NCBI RefSeq assembly: GCF_023856365.1
Contig: NW_026042749.1
Location: 1 to 64,000, forward strand
Direction: 5' to 3'
DNA: 64,000 nucleotides
Source of the DNA: Brienomyrus brachyistius
Taxonomy: Eukaryota > Chordata > Actinopteri > Osteoglossiformes > Mormyridae
The notes below the pieces were generated by a model that was given only the letters and a program-made list of their open reading frames with translations, did not search any database and was not told where the DNA came from. How positions within the stretch are numbered: the stretch's first letter is position 1; each line of letters begins with the position of its first letter. Below are positions 44,401 through 62,689 of this stretch, one piece after another. A program made the position numbers and the translations under genes.

Positions 44401-44668
44401 TCTCTCTCTGAAGTGCTTTAAAAACATAACGGATAAATTATTTTATGTGCAAACTGGGAGGGGGCAACAAAAAGTCGCAAAACACACATGGAATCGATCC
44501 CCTCCCCCATCACAACCAACCCTCGGTGAACGAAACCAGAAAGTCAGTCATTGGCATCCCGGGTTCCGGACTTTGCTGAAATGCACGACCGGTGCGGGTT
44601 CTGGCGGGGGCTGACTGGGGGCAGGGGGGGTTGGCCTGGTGAGCAGCGCGGCAGTCGCCTTCCACGCA

Positions 44669-51272
<6,604 letters not shown>

Positions 51273-51582
51273 TCAGCTCCACTAAACTGGAAATATTCAG
51301 CAAAGGTCATACAGGGGTCTTTATTGCAAGGATAAGACTCCACTGGTGTGACTCCATGCCTTTGTGGCATTTTTTTCCTGGATTATTCATCAACACAGAG
51401 CCACCTTGTACTTTCCATCCTGAAACCGAAAAATCAATGGCGGAGGCCGAAGAAGCCCAACGCTGACAGGACACTCTAATAACCTTTTTTTTACTCATCA
51501 TAGCTTCCCTTCTTCCTTGAGGGTAACATTAGATTCTGGAGGCATGGAACTGATCTGAGATCAGAGCTTCGGGTGTGTATAT

Positions 51583-51767
51583 GGGTGTGTCGAGACTAGA
51601 TGGTCAGTATGGATAACTAAGGTGCACTAAAATTGGGTGAGCAGGCAAGGCATGTCACCCAGGTTGTGTGACAATTATTTTATATATATGTATATATATA
51701 TTCCATCCACCATCCCTCCTTTACGGAGAACTGCGTTATTTTTATTGTCCATTACGAAGAAAAAAAA

Positions 51768-51859
<92 letters not shown>

Positions 51860-52042
51860 GTGTATCGAGACTAGATGGTCATTATGGATAACTAAGGTAC
51901 ACTAAAATTGGGTGAGCAGGCAAGGCATGTCACCCAGGTTGTGTGACAATTATTTTATATATATGTATATATATATTCCATCCACCATCCCTCCTTTACG
52001 GAGAACTGCGTTATTTTTATTGTCCATTACGAAGAAAAAAAA

Positions 52043-52120
<78 letters not shown>

Positions 52121-52982
52121 GTGTATCGAGACTAGATGGTCATTATGGATAACTAAGGTACACTAAAATTGGGTGAGCAGGCAAGGCATGTCACCCAGGT
52201 TGTGTGACAATTATTTTATATATATGTATATATATATTCCATCCACCATCCCTCTTTTATGGAGAACTGCGTTATTTTTATTGTCTATTGCAAAAAAAAA
52301 AAAAAAAAAAACAATACATATATACATATATATTTATGGGTGTATCGAGACTAGATGGTCATTATGAATAACTAAGGTGCACTAAAATTGGGTGAGCAGG
52401 CAAGGCATGTCACCCCGGTTGTGTGACAATTATTTTATATGTATGTATATATATATTCCATCCACCATCCCTCCTTTACGGAGAACTGCGTTATTTTTAT
52501 TGTCCATTGCGAAAAAAAAAAAACTATATATATACATATATATTTATGGGTGTATCGAGACTAGATGGTCATTATGGATAACTAAGGTGCATTCAAATTG
52601 GGTGAGCAGGCAAGGCATGTCACCCAGGTTGTGTGACATTAATTATTTTATATATATGTATATATATATTCCATCCACCATCCCTCCTTTATGGAGAACT
52701 GCGTTATTTTTATTGTCTATTGCAAAAAAATAACACAAAAAAACTATATATATATATATACACACATATATATTTATGGGTGTATCGAGACTAGTTGGTC
52801 ATTATGGATAACTAAGTTGCACTAAAATTGGGTGAGCAGGCAAGGCATGTCACCCAGGTTGTGTGACAATTATTTTATATAAATGTATATATATATTCCC
52901 TCCACCACCCCTCCTTTACGGAGGACTGCTTTATTATTAATATCCATTGCGAAAAAAAAACACAAGAAAAAGAAAAAATATC

Positions 52983-53039
<57 letters not shown>

Positions 53040-53469
53040 GTGTGTCGAGACTAGATGGTCAGTATGGATAACTAAGGTGCACTAAAATTGGGTGAGCAGG
53101 CAAGGCATGTCACCCAGGTTGTGTGACAATTATTTTATATATATGTATATATATATTCCATCCACCATCCCTCCTTTATGGAGAACTGCGTTATTTTTAT
53201 TGTCTATTGCAAAAAAAAAAAAAAACTATATATATATATATATATATATACATATATATTTATGGGTGTATCGAGACTAGATGGTCATTATGGATAACTA
53301 AGGTGCACTAAAATTGGGTGAGCAGGCAAGGCATGTCACCCCAGTTGTGTGACAATTATTTTATATAAATGTATATATATATTCCCTCCACCACCCCTCC
53401 TTTACGGAGGACTGCTTTATTATTAATATCCATTGCGAAAAAAAAAACACAAGAAAAAGAAAAAATATC

Positions 53470-53506
<37 letters not shown>

Positions 53507-53699
53507 GGGTGTGTCGAGACTAGATGGTCAGTATGGATAACTAAGGTGCACTAAAATTGGGTGAGCAGGCAAGGCATGTCACCCAGGTTGTGTGACAATT
53601 ATTTTATATATATATATGTATATATATATTCCATCCACCATCCCTCCTTTACGGAGAACTGCGTTATTTTTATTGTCTATTGCAAAAAAAAAACAGAAA

Positions 53700-53738
<39 letters not shown>

Positions 53739-53935
53739 TATTCATGGGTGTATCGAGACTAGATGGTCATTATGAATAACTAAGGTGCACTAAAACTGGG
53801 TGAGCAGGCAAGGCATGTCACCCAGGTTGTGTGACAATTATTTTATATATATGTATATATATATTCCATCCACCATCCCTCCTTTATGGAGAACTGCTTT
53901 ATTTTTATTTCCATTGCAAAAATAAAACATTTTAA
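51583..53935. repeat. Composite satellite, 10 units of ~210-275 bp with embedded (TA)n
   Basis: Unit starts (GGGTGTATCGAGACTAGATG) lie at about 51583, 51858, 52119, 52338, 52548, 52778, 53038, 53264, 53507 and 53746. Each unit holds GGCAAGGCATGTCACCC, a (TA)n block, TTCCATCCACCATCCCTCC, an A-run and a second (TA)n block whose length sets the period. Recurrent 60-110-codon open frames are simply copies of this repeat and are not genes. Some units form subtypes (TTCCCTCCACCACCCCTCC at 52890 and 53390), so blocks were duplicated together. Confidence 0.96.
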
Positions 53936-54133
53936 AACACAAAAAAAAAAAAAAACGAAAATAATAATAATAAAAATTATTTTGAATGTGTATTCAAATA
54001 AGTTTGAATGTGTGTGAACTATATATAAATATATATATACACATGCATATACAGAAATATATACACACACACACACATATATATATATATAAACACACAC
54101 ACAGACACACACTCACATAAACACATACACACA

Positions 54134-54530
54134 CTGTGTACAGTCTTATGCAAAGGTTTGGCACCCCTTGACAAATAACATCTTTTCAATTACAAAAGCA
54201 ACAATATCAGTTAATACAGTCTCTTTAGGAACTGGGGGGAAAATACACAATATTTTCAGCAAACATTGATGAATAGTTACTTTTTATGCCATAAATTGAA
54301 CAAAATTACAAAATAAAAACATTATTATGGCACTCTGCAAAAGTTTGGGCACCCTACGTAATCAGTACTTAGTAACACCTCCTCTGCCAGATATCACAGC
54401 TTACAAGCGCTTCTTATAGCCAGCTGAAAGGCTTTCAGTTCTTGTACTTGGGATTTTCTCACATTCTTCCTTGCAAAAGGCTTCTAGTTCTGTAATATTC
54501 TAATATATCAAGGGCTGTATTGTCAAATAG
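54134..54530 (-). mobile_element. Tc1-like relic, transposase 3' end
   Basis: The left end GTCTTATGCAAAGGTTTGGC is the fish Tc1-type terminal phrase, and the minus strand near 54420-54360 reads AGYKKRL, AVISGRGGVTKY followed by a stop, the usual C-terminus of Tc1-like transposases, with an in-frame stop inside. Only the 3' part remains. Confidence 0.65.
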
Positions 54531-55137
54531 GAGATCGGCAGCATTCTCCCACCTGAGAAAACTGTACTACAATGCCCTTGATAGTGTGTAGAAACACACT
54601 CGTCAGCTCTAGTCCTCCTGTAACAACGCAAAAGGACTGGCAACCCTCAGGTATTTATGCGTGCGATTGTATGATAAATTCACCCTGACAGTCTCACACT
54701 TCTCTTGGTACCAACAGGTCTCATGGAATATATAAAAGGCAACTGCAACAATTATACTCGGCACTAAACATCGAGGCACGGAAATGCAGCAGAGCTTGTG
54801 TATTTCTCAGGATGCATTCTAGTAAAATGCCCGGAAAATGAGCTAAAGACATATTTCAAGGGGCACTATATAAAACCGATGGAAATTTTACTGATTAAAT
54901 AAAAGGAAAAGCATCGTTTGAAAAATCACAAATGTTTCTAAGATTCAATGCATCGCTTTTTGACCACATCATAGCGATGAACACATCATTGTTCCTGACA
55001 ATGTCCTAATACAGAAATAAAACTTTATGTTGGTAAACTCAAAAAGCCTTCAGCTGTCACACTGGCTAACGATCTCAAACGATTATAAAGCAGCATTTTG
55101 AAAAGCGCTGTTTTAAAATAACAGGTACAACACTTAC

Positions 55138-55490
55138 CTTGTCTTCTGGCCAAATGCTTTTCACGGCTTGGCACTCCAACGGTGCTGAAACGAAATTTGT
55201 ATTTCCTCCTACCTCGTTTGCCCTTCAGTTCTTGTTTTCTCCCTTTGGATGTTTTTTTCCTTCTTCTTTGGATATTGTTTTTTATTTTTGTTTGTTTTTT
55301 TTACTTTGCATGTTTTTCCTTCTTCGGATATTATTTTTTTGGCTTATTTTTTTAGACGATGTTTTTTTCGTCTTCTTTAAAAATTGATTTTTTTCGTCTT
55401 CTTTAAATATTGTTTTTTTTTTCATCCTTTTGATGTTGTTTTACGGAACAAGAGCCGTACAGTGCTACTCTATCAGGAGGTAGCGCCAAC
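55138..55490 (-). other. A-rich leader exon candidate below a heat-shock-like promoter
   Basis: Starting about 30 bp downstream of the TATA box, the minus strand gives an A-rich stretch with several AAGAAGACGAAAAAAA-like repeats and ends at a consensus donor (GACAAG then GTAAGTG at 55138/55137). The longest reading from the first ATG gives a short Lys-rich peptide (about 48 codons) that I do not recognise. A-rich unstructured leaders are known from heat-shock mRNAs. No downstream exon could be assigned; clcn7 exons follow in the same orientation 4 kb away. Confidence 0.4.
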
Positions 55491-55517
55491 TGAACGCCTT
55501 GAAGCAGTACCCAGCTC

Positions 55518-55616
55518 TTTTATAGGGAGCGTCAACCCGAAGTCAAGTTCTAGAACGTTGCACTCACTTTTCATTGGTTTCCCAGCTATGCTGTCAGAAT
55601 AATGTTTGCTGATTGG
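55518..55616 (-). promoter_or_regulatory. Heat-shock-like promoter: TATA, HSE, two CCAAT boxes
   Basis: On the minus strand the order from upstream is CCAAT (55612-55616, GACCAATCAGC), CCAAT (55573-55577, AACCAATGAAA), a heat-shock element GTTCTAGAAC (55547-55556, the TTCnnGAA inverted pair) and TATAAAA (55518-55524). Spacing of about 25 bp from HSE to TATA and paired CCAAT boxes matches vertebrate hsp70-type promoters. The gene it drives is not identified. Confidence 0.6.
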
Positions 55617-56091
55617 TCGAAAATTTTAAAACGTACCCGAGTACTGTAAAAAAACTCAAGATCTTGCTACCCTACGGAGCACCCATAAGGTGATTTTTTT
55701 TATACGTTATATGCAGCTATTTGTAGCAGGCCGTAATTAGACTAATCCACCCTTTGTCAATAAAGCCAACAAGAGAACAGGTTGCCCAAAGTTTGCTCAG
55801 GTACACGCCACAGCACAACCTTAAAAACACATCCAGCACAAATCACACTAGTGAATGACACAGCAAATCACAGCAATAAAAAAGACCCCTATGGGCAATC
55901 CAGCACCCAGACTACAGGTGCCAAAAGGCCCAGCCTGCCTAATAATGAACCCAAAATATACATACAACAAAGAAAAAGACACAAACAAAAAAGAAAATAA
56001 AACTAGCCAGCTGCTCCCACTAAACCCCGCTCCCGAGGCCACTAAGCCGGCTGGCTTGATAATACACGATACAACCTCAGATAAAACATAT

Positions 56092-56163
56092 TAAAGCAAC
56101 ACCAGGGAGGTTTACAACCTGATCCTTAAAATTATCGACCCGTAATTCCACCTTGAAAACCCC
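56092..56163. repeat. Direct repeat, left copy, beside gypsy relic
   Basis: TTAAAGCAACACCAGGGAGG through CCACCTTGAAAA is repeated at 57418-57491 in the same orientation with about six differences. The pair brackets the gypsy-like fragment. Confidence 0.85.
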
Positions 56164-56789
56164 TAAAGAACAGTAGTTTACCCCATGACTCACTGCCCCA
56201 TTCAAACAAAAAAAAAACAGGTTTTTGGGGTAACCTTTAGGTCAGCTCTTCAAAACCAGGTATGAGGACTCTTCAGCTAATCAGTCCTCTAATTAGAAAT
56301 CTAATTAGGGAGTTGCAGCGAAAACCTGCATACACACCGGCCCTTTGCGGATAAGATTGTTCACCCCTGAAACAAGCAAACAGAAAGGCTGCTACACTGC
56401 AAATTCAATATGCCCGCCGATGCTCCACCAAATCTATCAGGACCCTGCCTGTCTTTCCCGTGCCTGCTCCTTTGCCAATATGCCCTACCATCGGAACATG
56501 CACAGCCATCTCGCCCCGGCTATGCCTCCAGTCCGAACTGCAGTTCCTATACCTGCCTATAATTGCCTGGCTACAATCCATCCCCCAAAATGAAATTGAT
56601 GACCCAACGATCACAGCTAAGAATTCTATCCCCAAACCACTGGTCTTCCTCCCCAACCGAACGATCATTCACTGACCGTGGTAACTTATAAGGGTTGGTA
56701 TGATGACCAGTGGTGGACCTCACCGAACGTTTAACTGGTCTCTACACCTCGGGGGGGACATAACCTCCTCCATTATACGAGGCCTACTT

Positions 56790-57330
56790 GTGGATGCTCT
56801 ATTGCGACCCCTCCCACCAGCCCTGTCCCCGTAAAATCACAGAGTCCTCATCCGATTCCATTTCTGTTGCCCCTGTGGGCAACCCAGACTCAGGAGACAT
56901 TACCAGAACATCTTCCCCTGACATAACAACCCCCTGTGGTACTGGACGCAACTCTGTTCGGTGAACTTGACGGACAACCCCGTCCCCCTCCATTGGAGTT
57001 GCAGAGTAAACTGCACCCTGATCTTGGGGACACCGAACTACCATATACAAACAGGCATCCCAATGATCCTGTATTTTACCTCGAACATGGTTCCGCAAAC
57101 ACACCAGCTGACCTTCATCAAACCCCTAATCATTAACCAACTCATTGTGTTTCCGATTTCGTGGTGTGGCTTGTTCCTCCAACTAAGCCTTCACATACTC
57201 TTGAAGCACCTGCAAACTTTCCTGATGGTTTTGTACCCATTCCTCCAAAGGTCCACCATACTGACTGATCCCGGCAGGAGCCTGAAGATAGTGTATCGGT
57301 AATCGAGGCTCACAGCCAGACCTTAAATAA
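56790..57330 (-). mobile_element. Ty3/gypsy-like pol 3' relic
   Basis: The minus strand reads from about 57300 EEWVQNHQESLQVLQEYVKA, then after a stop and frame disturbance CLRNHVRGKIQDHWDACLYM, GAVYSATP, GVVRQVHRTELRPVP. This is the C-terminal tail of Ty3/gypsy integrase, where the polyprotein binds and closes. It is interrupted and lacks RT, RNase H and the catalytic integrase core. A fold-back LTR pair could not be shown. Confidence 0.7.
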
Positions 57331-57417
57331 AAAGGCATCATCCAGTCATTTGGTGGGGTGTAGTATTGTAAGCTTCTCTGCTGGAGGAAGTGTGTGAAGC
57401 AAATTGTGCAAAAAAAA

Positions 57418-57491
57418 TATTAAAGCAACACCAGGGAGGTTTACATCTAGATCCTTAAAATGATCGACCTGCAATTCCACCTTGAAAATCC
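57418..57491. repeat. Direct repeat, right copy, beside gypsy relic
   Basis: Partner of 56092-56163. Between the copies lie 1.25 kb with the gypsy-like fragment. They could be remnants of LTRs or of an older duplicated host segment. Confidence 0.85.
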
Positions 57492-58284
57492 AATTACCAT
57501 ATAAAGGATACAAGATGTAAAGATGACAAATGACATGGCACACATTTGTTGTTTAGACTGTTGTGTCAGGTTAATTGAAAGCTGAAGGATCTTAGTGTTT
57601 ACTAGTCTAAGTAACAGAATGTCTAAACACTGTGCTTGCCTTTATGGGTTTTTAAGCAGAACATATAGGTATAGAAACATATTAACATTACGTTTCACGA
57701 TTCACTGACTGGAGAATAGGAGAATATACACATCAATATTACTACTTAAGTTAACTAACCCTAATCCCAACCCCTATTGGCACGGAGCCCGCCAGGGTTC
57801 AGGTGAGATATAAATCTGTAATCTGTATCAATGGTTTTGCTATCCATACCCACCCTATTAATGTTAGCTTCCCAGGGTTTCTTGTTAGACAAGCTCTGTG
57901 TCTCTCTATACCCCCATTTACTGCACGACTGATTGTCCATTTATAAAGAATCAAATAGGGTGAAGATGGTTTTAGTTTACAATTACTCTGGAAGGTGACC
58001 AGATTAAAAAAAACTAAATACCATGCCTACGTGTATGTAATCTCCATCACAGTCCCCATTTTCCCCATAATCCTCGTTTTGATAGTGCCAATTTGTGTAA
58101 TGTGAGTTTTTTTTTTTTTTTAAAAACTGTTATAGAAGAACATACTGGATGCCACATGTGTACAATTACCCCTTTCTAATTAGTGGGGTCCGTTGTGTCA
58201 GCTACAGCCTTTACTAACATACACATAAGTATACAGTCTTACAGCACTTTTGTTTTCCTTTTGTATTTAATGGTTTTCCATTTA
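57492..58284. other. Intergenic, no gene recognised
   Basis: A/T-rich sequence with a T-run at 58109-58121. No exon, RNA gene or recognised repeat was found. Confidence 0.4.
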
Positions 58285-58626
58285 GGGGGCAGCATGGTGG
58301 TGCAGTGGTTAGCACTGTTGCCTCACACCTCTAGGGCCCGGGTTCGAGTCTCCACCTGGGTCACATGTGTGTGGAGTTTGCATGTTCTACCCATGTCATC
58401 GTGGGGTTTCCTCCGGGTACTCTGGTTTCCCCCACAGTCCAAAAACATGCTGAGGCTAATTGGAGTTGCTAAATTGCCCATAGGAGTGTATGCGTGAGTG
58501 AATAGTGTGTGAGTGTGCCCTGCGATGGGCTGGCCCGCCATCCTGGGTTGTTCCCTGTCTCGTGCCCATTGCTTCCGGGATAGGCTCCAGACCCCCCGCG
58601 ATCCAGTAGGATAAGCGGTTTGGAAA
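58285..58626 (+). mobile_element. Full-length V-SINE-type element
   Basis: The tRNA-like head has box A (TGGTGCAGTGGTTAGCACTG) and box B (GGTTCGAGTC). The central domain includes TGTGTGGAGTTTGCATGTTC and TTTCCTCCGGGTACTCTGG. The 3' domain has GGGATAGGCTCCAGACC and AGGATAAGCGGTTTGG. This is the complete order of vertebrate V-SINEs. The GGAT tail is lost. Confidence 0.88.
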
Positions 58627-58661
58627 GGCTGCCTAACGCCCTTAATTTGTTTGCAATTTCG

Positions 58662-58850
58662 CCAGGTAGGCTACCTTCTTTAAACTGCGTTTTGCTAGAC
58701 TACACATTTCGAGATGTTTTATTGTAGTCTTGGTAAATATATATATATAGTTTAGCCTAACCCAGCCACTTAAGGGAGCAAGCCAGCTCAGGTAGGTGCC
58801 AGTCCCAAGCCCGGATTAATGGAGAGGGTTGGCGTCAAGAAATAAAGAGA
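58662..58850 (-). repeat. Dispersed repeat, inverted partner of 12.5-12.7 kb
   Basis: It starts CAGGTAGGCTACCTTCTTTA and ends GGCGTCAAGAAATAAAGA, the reverse complement of 12500-12695, with an added (AT)n block at about 58738-58751. Confidence 0.75.
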
Positions 58851-59366
58851 AATAAAGACAACTAATACTCCTAGTTTGCGAGATCTGACTGCAATGGCAG
58901 CACTGCTACAAGGGTGTGGATAAATCTATACAAATATCACCTGCATGCACATTACTTCTTTTACAATAACCAACTCCTGATCCATACTGTTAGTCGTGAA
59001 AAAAAAAACTATCGTGTACATAGAGGCCCTGTGTAAAAAGATAACTGCCAAGGAAAAGATCAAAAACATTTATTTCAAGGATACAAAGTTTTTATGGTCA
59101 TGTACAGTGTACAGTGCAATTCTTATTTGATTAACTTGAATGTCTCCACAGACTAGACGATTAAACAAATAAAGCAGTGCAACATTACAATAACTAATAA
59201 CAAATAAACAAAGCTCACGAGTACTATTACAGTATTTATATCATTTATTTAAACTTAATTTTACCAGGTAAATTAACTACAAAGCAGTTACCACTGCTTT
59301 ACCTGCTTCTCGGGAGAAATAGCAGATATACGTCATGTATGTGACTAAATTCTTAAGCCAATAAGG
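58851..59366. other. Intergenic, no gene recognised
   Basis: Mostly A/T-rich unique-looking sequence. No supported feature. Confidence 0.4.
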
Positions 59367-60390
59367 GCAAAGTTGTGTCGTAATGGAGGCGGATCCAGTT
59401 TGTGCAGCCGGTTAAAGACACTACGGGCATGTAAATGGAGAACGAAATTATAGTTATACCGAATCTCCTACACACAATACCAAGGTTACCAACTTTGGTC
59501 AGCTGACCGGAGTGAGACGTTCAATTCCCGTAAGATTTCTTTGCGCCAGCCTGAGAGTCTGAAAACACGTCACACCAGATGCATGAGAGATGGAAACCTG
59601 GGATATTCAGTCGAATCAGATCAAATATGATGCTAAGTTAGTACTAAGTTAAAATATGTTCCGGACTTGTAACATGCACCCATGATTTGGAACAGTCAGC
59701 AGGCTGTCTCTGGCCACGCCCCCTACACTCGGTCCGGCCCCTGGCTTTTCCTGAATTCTGATTCCTTTAGATAAACATTGACTTCATTGATATTGTTATT
59801 GATTTATCGACAGACCATCATACGTTTTAGACGTTATAATAACAACACTCTATTGATCCCCAAAGAGAGAAATTCTCTCCTTGCCTGCCCCCTCTTACTG
59901 TCCATGATACACAAGCACATATGTAGAAAAACGTCAGCTTGGAAGCCAAGGCTGGACTTAACCTACTCCTTAGGGTTCAACTGGAAACTGCCCCATGGCC
60001 GAGCGGTCTAAAGCCTCCTGCGCAGCGAAAATGGCCTTTCAAAGTAAGGGGTATTCTGTTCTCCGAAGTAAGGCGTGGGTTCGAATCCAACTTCCGACAA
60101 AAGTTCTTCAATCGCTACAGCAGAATTTGAGCCACTGATCGGCTTTAATTGCTTTGTTTTATTTTTGCGTTTCAGGCAAAACTACATAACACTTAAGAGG
60201 TGCAGGATGATCTGTCTTGCTCTCGCGAGGTTTTTGTACGACGTGACATGGTGACATAATGCAGCGGACGATAAAAATCTAACCACAATGCATTGCGTCA
60301 GGACCAGAATGTATTGCTTTAAGCCAGCGCTGTATGTGGGTACATGAAGTGGAAAGCACCCAATAACAAACATAACATTTAAAAAAAATC
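59367..60390 (+). repeat. Dispersed repeat copy B, upstream of zinc-finger transposon gene
   Basis: The two outer pieces (59367-59415 and 60192-60390) match the window start almost base for base. The roughly 780 bases between them are absent from copy A and hold a tRNA-Leu-like relic. Copy B ends about 200 bp before the zinc-finger reading frame, so it is probably the 5' terminal region of that element. Confidence 0.7.
59990..60099 (+). tRNA. tRNA-Leu(CAA)-like pseudogene
   Basis: Box A TGGCCGAGCGGTCTAAAGC and box B GGTTCGAATCC (60078-60088) are intact, and the variable arm and 3' half (TTCTGTTCTCCG, GGCGTGGGTTCGAATCC) follow the intron-containing vertebrate tRNA-Leu(CAA). The 5' acceptor strand (CTGCCCC) does not pair with the 3' strand (CTTCCGACA) and the anticodon stem is disturbed. 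It could still recruit Pol III through its internal promoter but should not give a working tRNA. Confidence 0.6.
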
Positions 60391-60586
60391 TACAAACTAG
60401 TGGGAATATAAAATAAAATAAATGTGTCTGGGCAAATTGGTAAGTTAAATTAAATCGTTTTAAGCAGTGTTAAGCAGTGTGTGGTTTTAAACACGAGTAG
60501 CATGTACCGTGTTGACGGCGCATGAACGTATCTTGGCAGCACATGTAAAACTTAGATTTGCAAGCGGGATGTGAAACAGCATTTAG

Positions 60587-62684
60587 GTGTTTAAAACAGC
60601 AATAGAGTGCGTGTTTGTTCACGCAGTTACAATGTTTAGTTGTTATTTCTGTGGAACATCAGTGCAAACCCTTAGGGAACATGTTTTACATGTCAAACTT
60701 CACCGTCATGAACCACGATGCGTGTTCAAGTGTGGCGCTACAGATTGCCACAATATGTTTCGTTCATATGGGGAATTTAAGGCTCATTTTTACCGTAAAC
60801 ATAACACAGATTCATATATTGATACTACAAATGCCCTTACGGTGTTTACGTGTAATATGTCTATGTGCCAGCGCCAATGTCGCGATGTCAGATCACTAAC
60901 AGCTCACTTAAAGGAACATATAGCCGAAGGACGTGTTGTGACATGTCCGGTGACAGGATGCGACCATACGTTCACTGTGAGATCGTCGTTTACAGCCTAC
61001 ATGTCCAGGAAACACAGACAATGTTCTGTGGACAGTATAAGAGATCTTAATAAGGAGACAGTTTCTCAGTTTCTTGAAACTGAACCGTTAGTTACAGGCC
61101 CTACAGAGAGATTTAGTGAGACTGATGAAGGTGAAGTCCATCTTACAGAAAATTTCAGTGACCTTTTTCTTAGAAATATTTCTCTTTTCTACTTGAAATT
61201 ACATGGGCAGTTTCTTCTGCCAGCATCAACTATACAAAATATTATTGAAGAGATGCTAAGCATACATGAACTAGGACAGACATATACTTTGAATAAATTA
61301 AGTGCATTCCTGAAAAGTGACTTAACTGAATTAACAGATGAGGTTATTGGTAGTATATGTGATGTTGTGAAGGAATCTGACCTTTTCACCATTAGTCATG
61401 AAGGACCAATGAGAACCAATTTTTCAAGAACTAGGGCTTTTAAACAGATGTTTAGATACACAGAACCTGTAAAGTTGTACTTAGGAAGGGATGAAACAAG
61501 GTCACAGAGGTTTGCCTACTATGTTCCATTGAAAGACACTTTGAGACATTTACTGGAGTCAGACTTATGGCAGAATTGTGCTGCACAGGGTACATACGTA
61601 CCATACACTGATGTGCTTTGTGATGTCAGTGATGGTCAGGTATATAAAAACAATGAGTTCTTTTCTCAAAACCCATCATGTCTAAAACTAATTCTATATC
61701 AAGATTCTTTTGAGGCGGTGAACCCATTAGGTTCAGCAAAAAGCAGCACAAAGTAGTAGCTGTATATTTGTCTCTGGCTAATTTACCACCTCATCAAGTA
61801 CAGACCACATGTCACTTGTAATGCTGTGTCAGGAAAAAGACTTCAAACACTTTGGCCATGACAAAGTTTTCTCAAGGCTCATTGCAGACTTAAAAGACCT
61901 GGAAGACAATGGAATAACGGTGGCAGAGGAAAAAGTTAAAGGGACTGTTTTGTGCATTGCAGGGGACAATTTGGGGTCTCATAATATCGGTGGATTTACA
62001 GAAAATTTTAGTTTTTCTGAATATTTCTGCAGGTATTGCCGGACAACCCGAACAGATTTTCAAACAGATCCAAATGCATTTTACAGTCTGAGGAACAACA
62101 AAACGTTGAAGGTATAATATCTGAGTTTTAATTCATTGAATTACTTCGATGTTTGTATGCCTGGCCTGCCACCTTGTTTAGGCCATGACATTTTTGAGGG
62201 TATCCTTTCCTATGATTTAGCCCTTTACCTGAAGTACTTCATCAAGCAAAAAAAGTGGTTCACTTATTCAATTCTGAATAGACGCATTAAGAAATTTAAG
62301 TACAGTGGCTCTGATGTGTTGAGTAAGCCATGTGCAGTAAACTCCAATGGAGTAAAGCTTTATGGTCAGGCTGTTCAGAACTGGAATTTTCTAAGACTTC
62401 TTCCTGTGATCATGTGTGACAAGGTGAAAGAGCCCACAGATGATGATTGGCAGTTGACCCTTCAGCTAAAAGACATTGTGGAGCTGATTTGTGCACAGAA
62501 AATTTTATTGCCAGAGGTTGCATACCTTGACGTTCTTATCCAAGAATATCTTGCTTGTAGATTTTCTTTCTTTCCAGGACATAGGTTAAAGCCTAAGCAT
62601 CACTACTTGCGACACTACCCTGCACTGATTTTAAAGTTTGGTCCTTTGATCAGGTTGTGGACAATGCGATTTGAAAGTAAATAA
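60587..62684 (+). pseudogene. Zinc-finger/DDE-type transposase-like gene, frameshifted
   Basis: Frame 1, 60587-61756 (best start MFSCYFCG at 60632), has four C2H2 fingers in its first 150 residues (CYFCGTSV, FKCGATDC, FTCNMSMC, VTCPVTGC with following HxxxH pairs) and then a helical region ending NPLGSAK. A lost base in an A-run near 61740 and a second defect near 61795 break the frame. Frame 2, 61809-62117, continues with FKHFGHDKVFSRL, GDNLGSHNIGGF and the CxxC of EYFCRYC. After a stop, frame 3, 62136-62684, gives LPPCLGHDIFEGILSYDLAL, KPKHHYLRHYP, FGPLIRLW. Many fish genomes carry this protein in many copies. The conserved D, H and E blocks resemble CACTA/EnSpm-type transposases, but that assignment is tentative. 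With three breaks it is a dead copy. Confidence 0.75.
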
Positions 62685-62689
62685 GGCAC

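Noticed and set aside
51637..53779. Series of 60-110-codon open frames with similar N-termini
   Set aside because: They are the same satellite unit read in one frame, with Ile-Tyr polymers from TA repeats; no coding selection can be argued.
56345..56675. 82-87-codon frames on both strands
   Set aside because: No domain was recognised; they probably lie in the 3' non-coding part of the gypsy relic.
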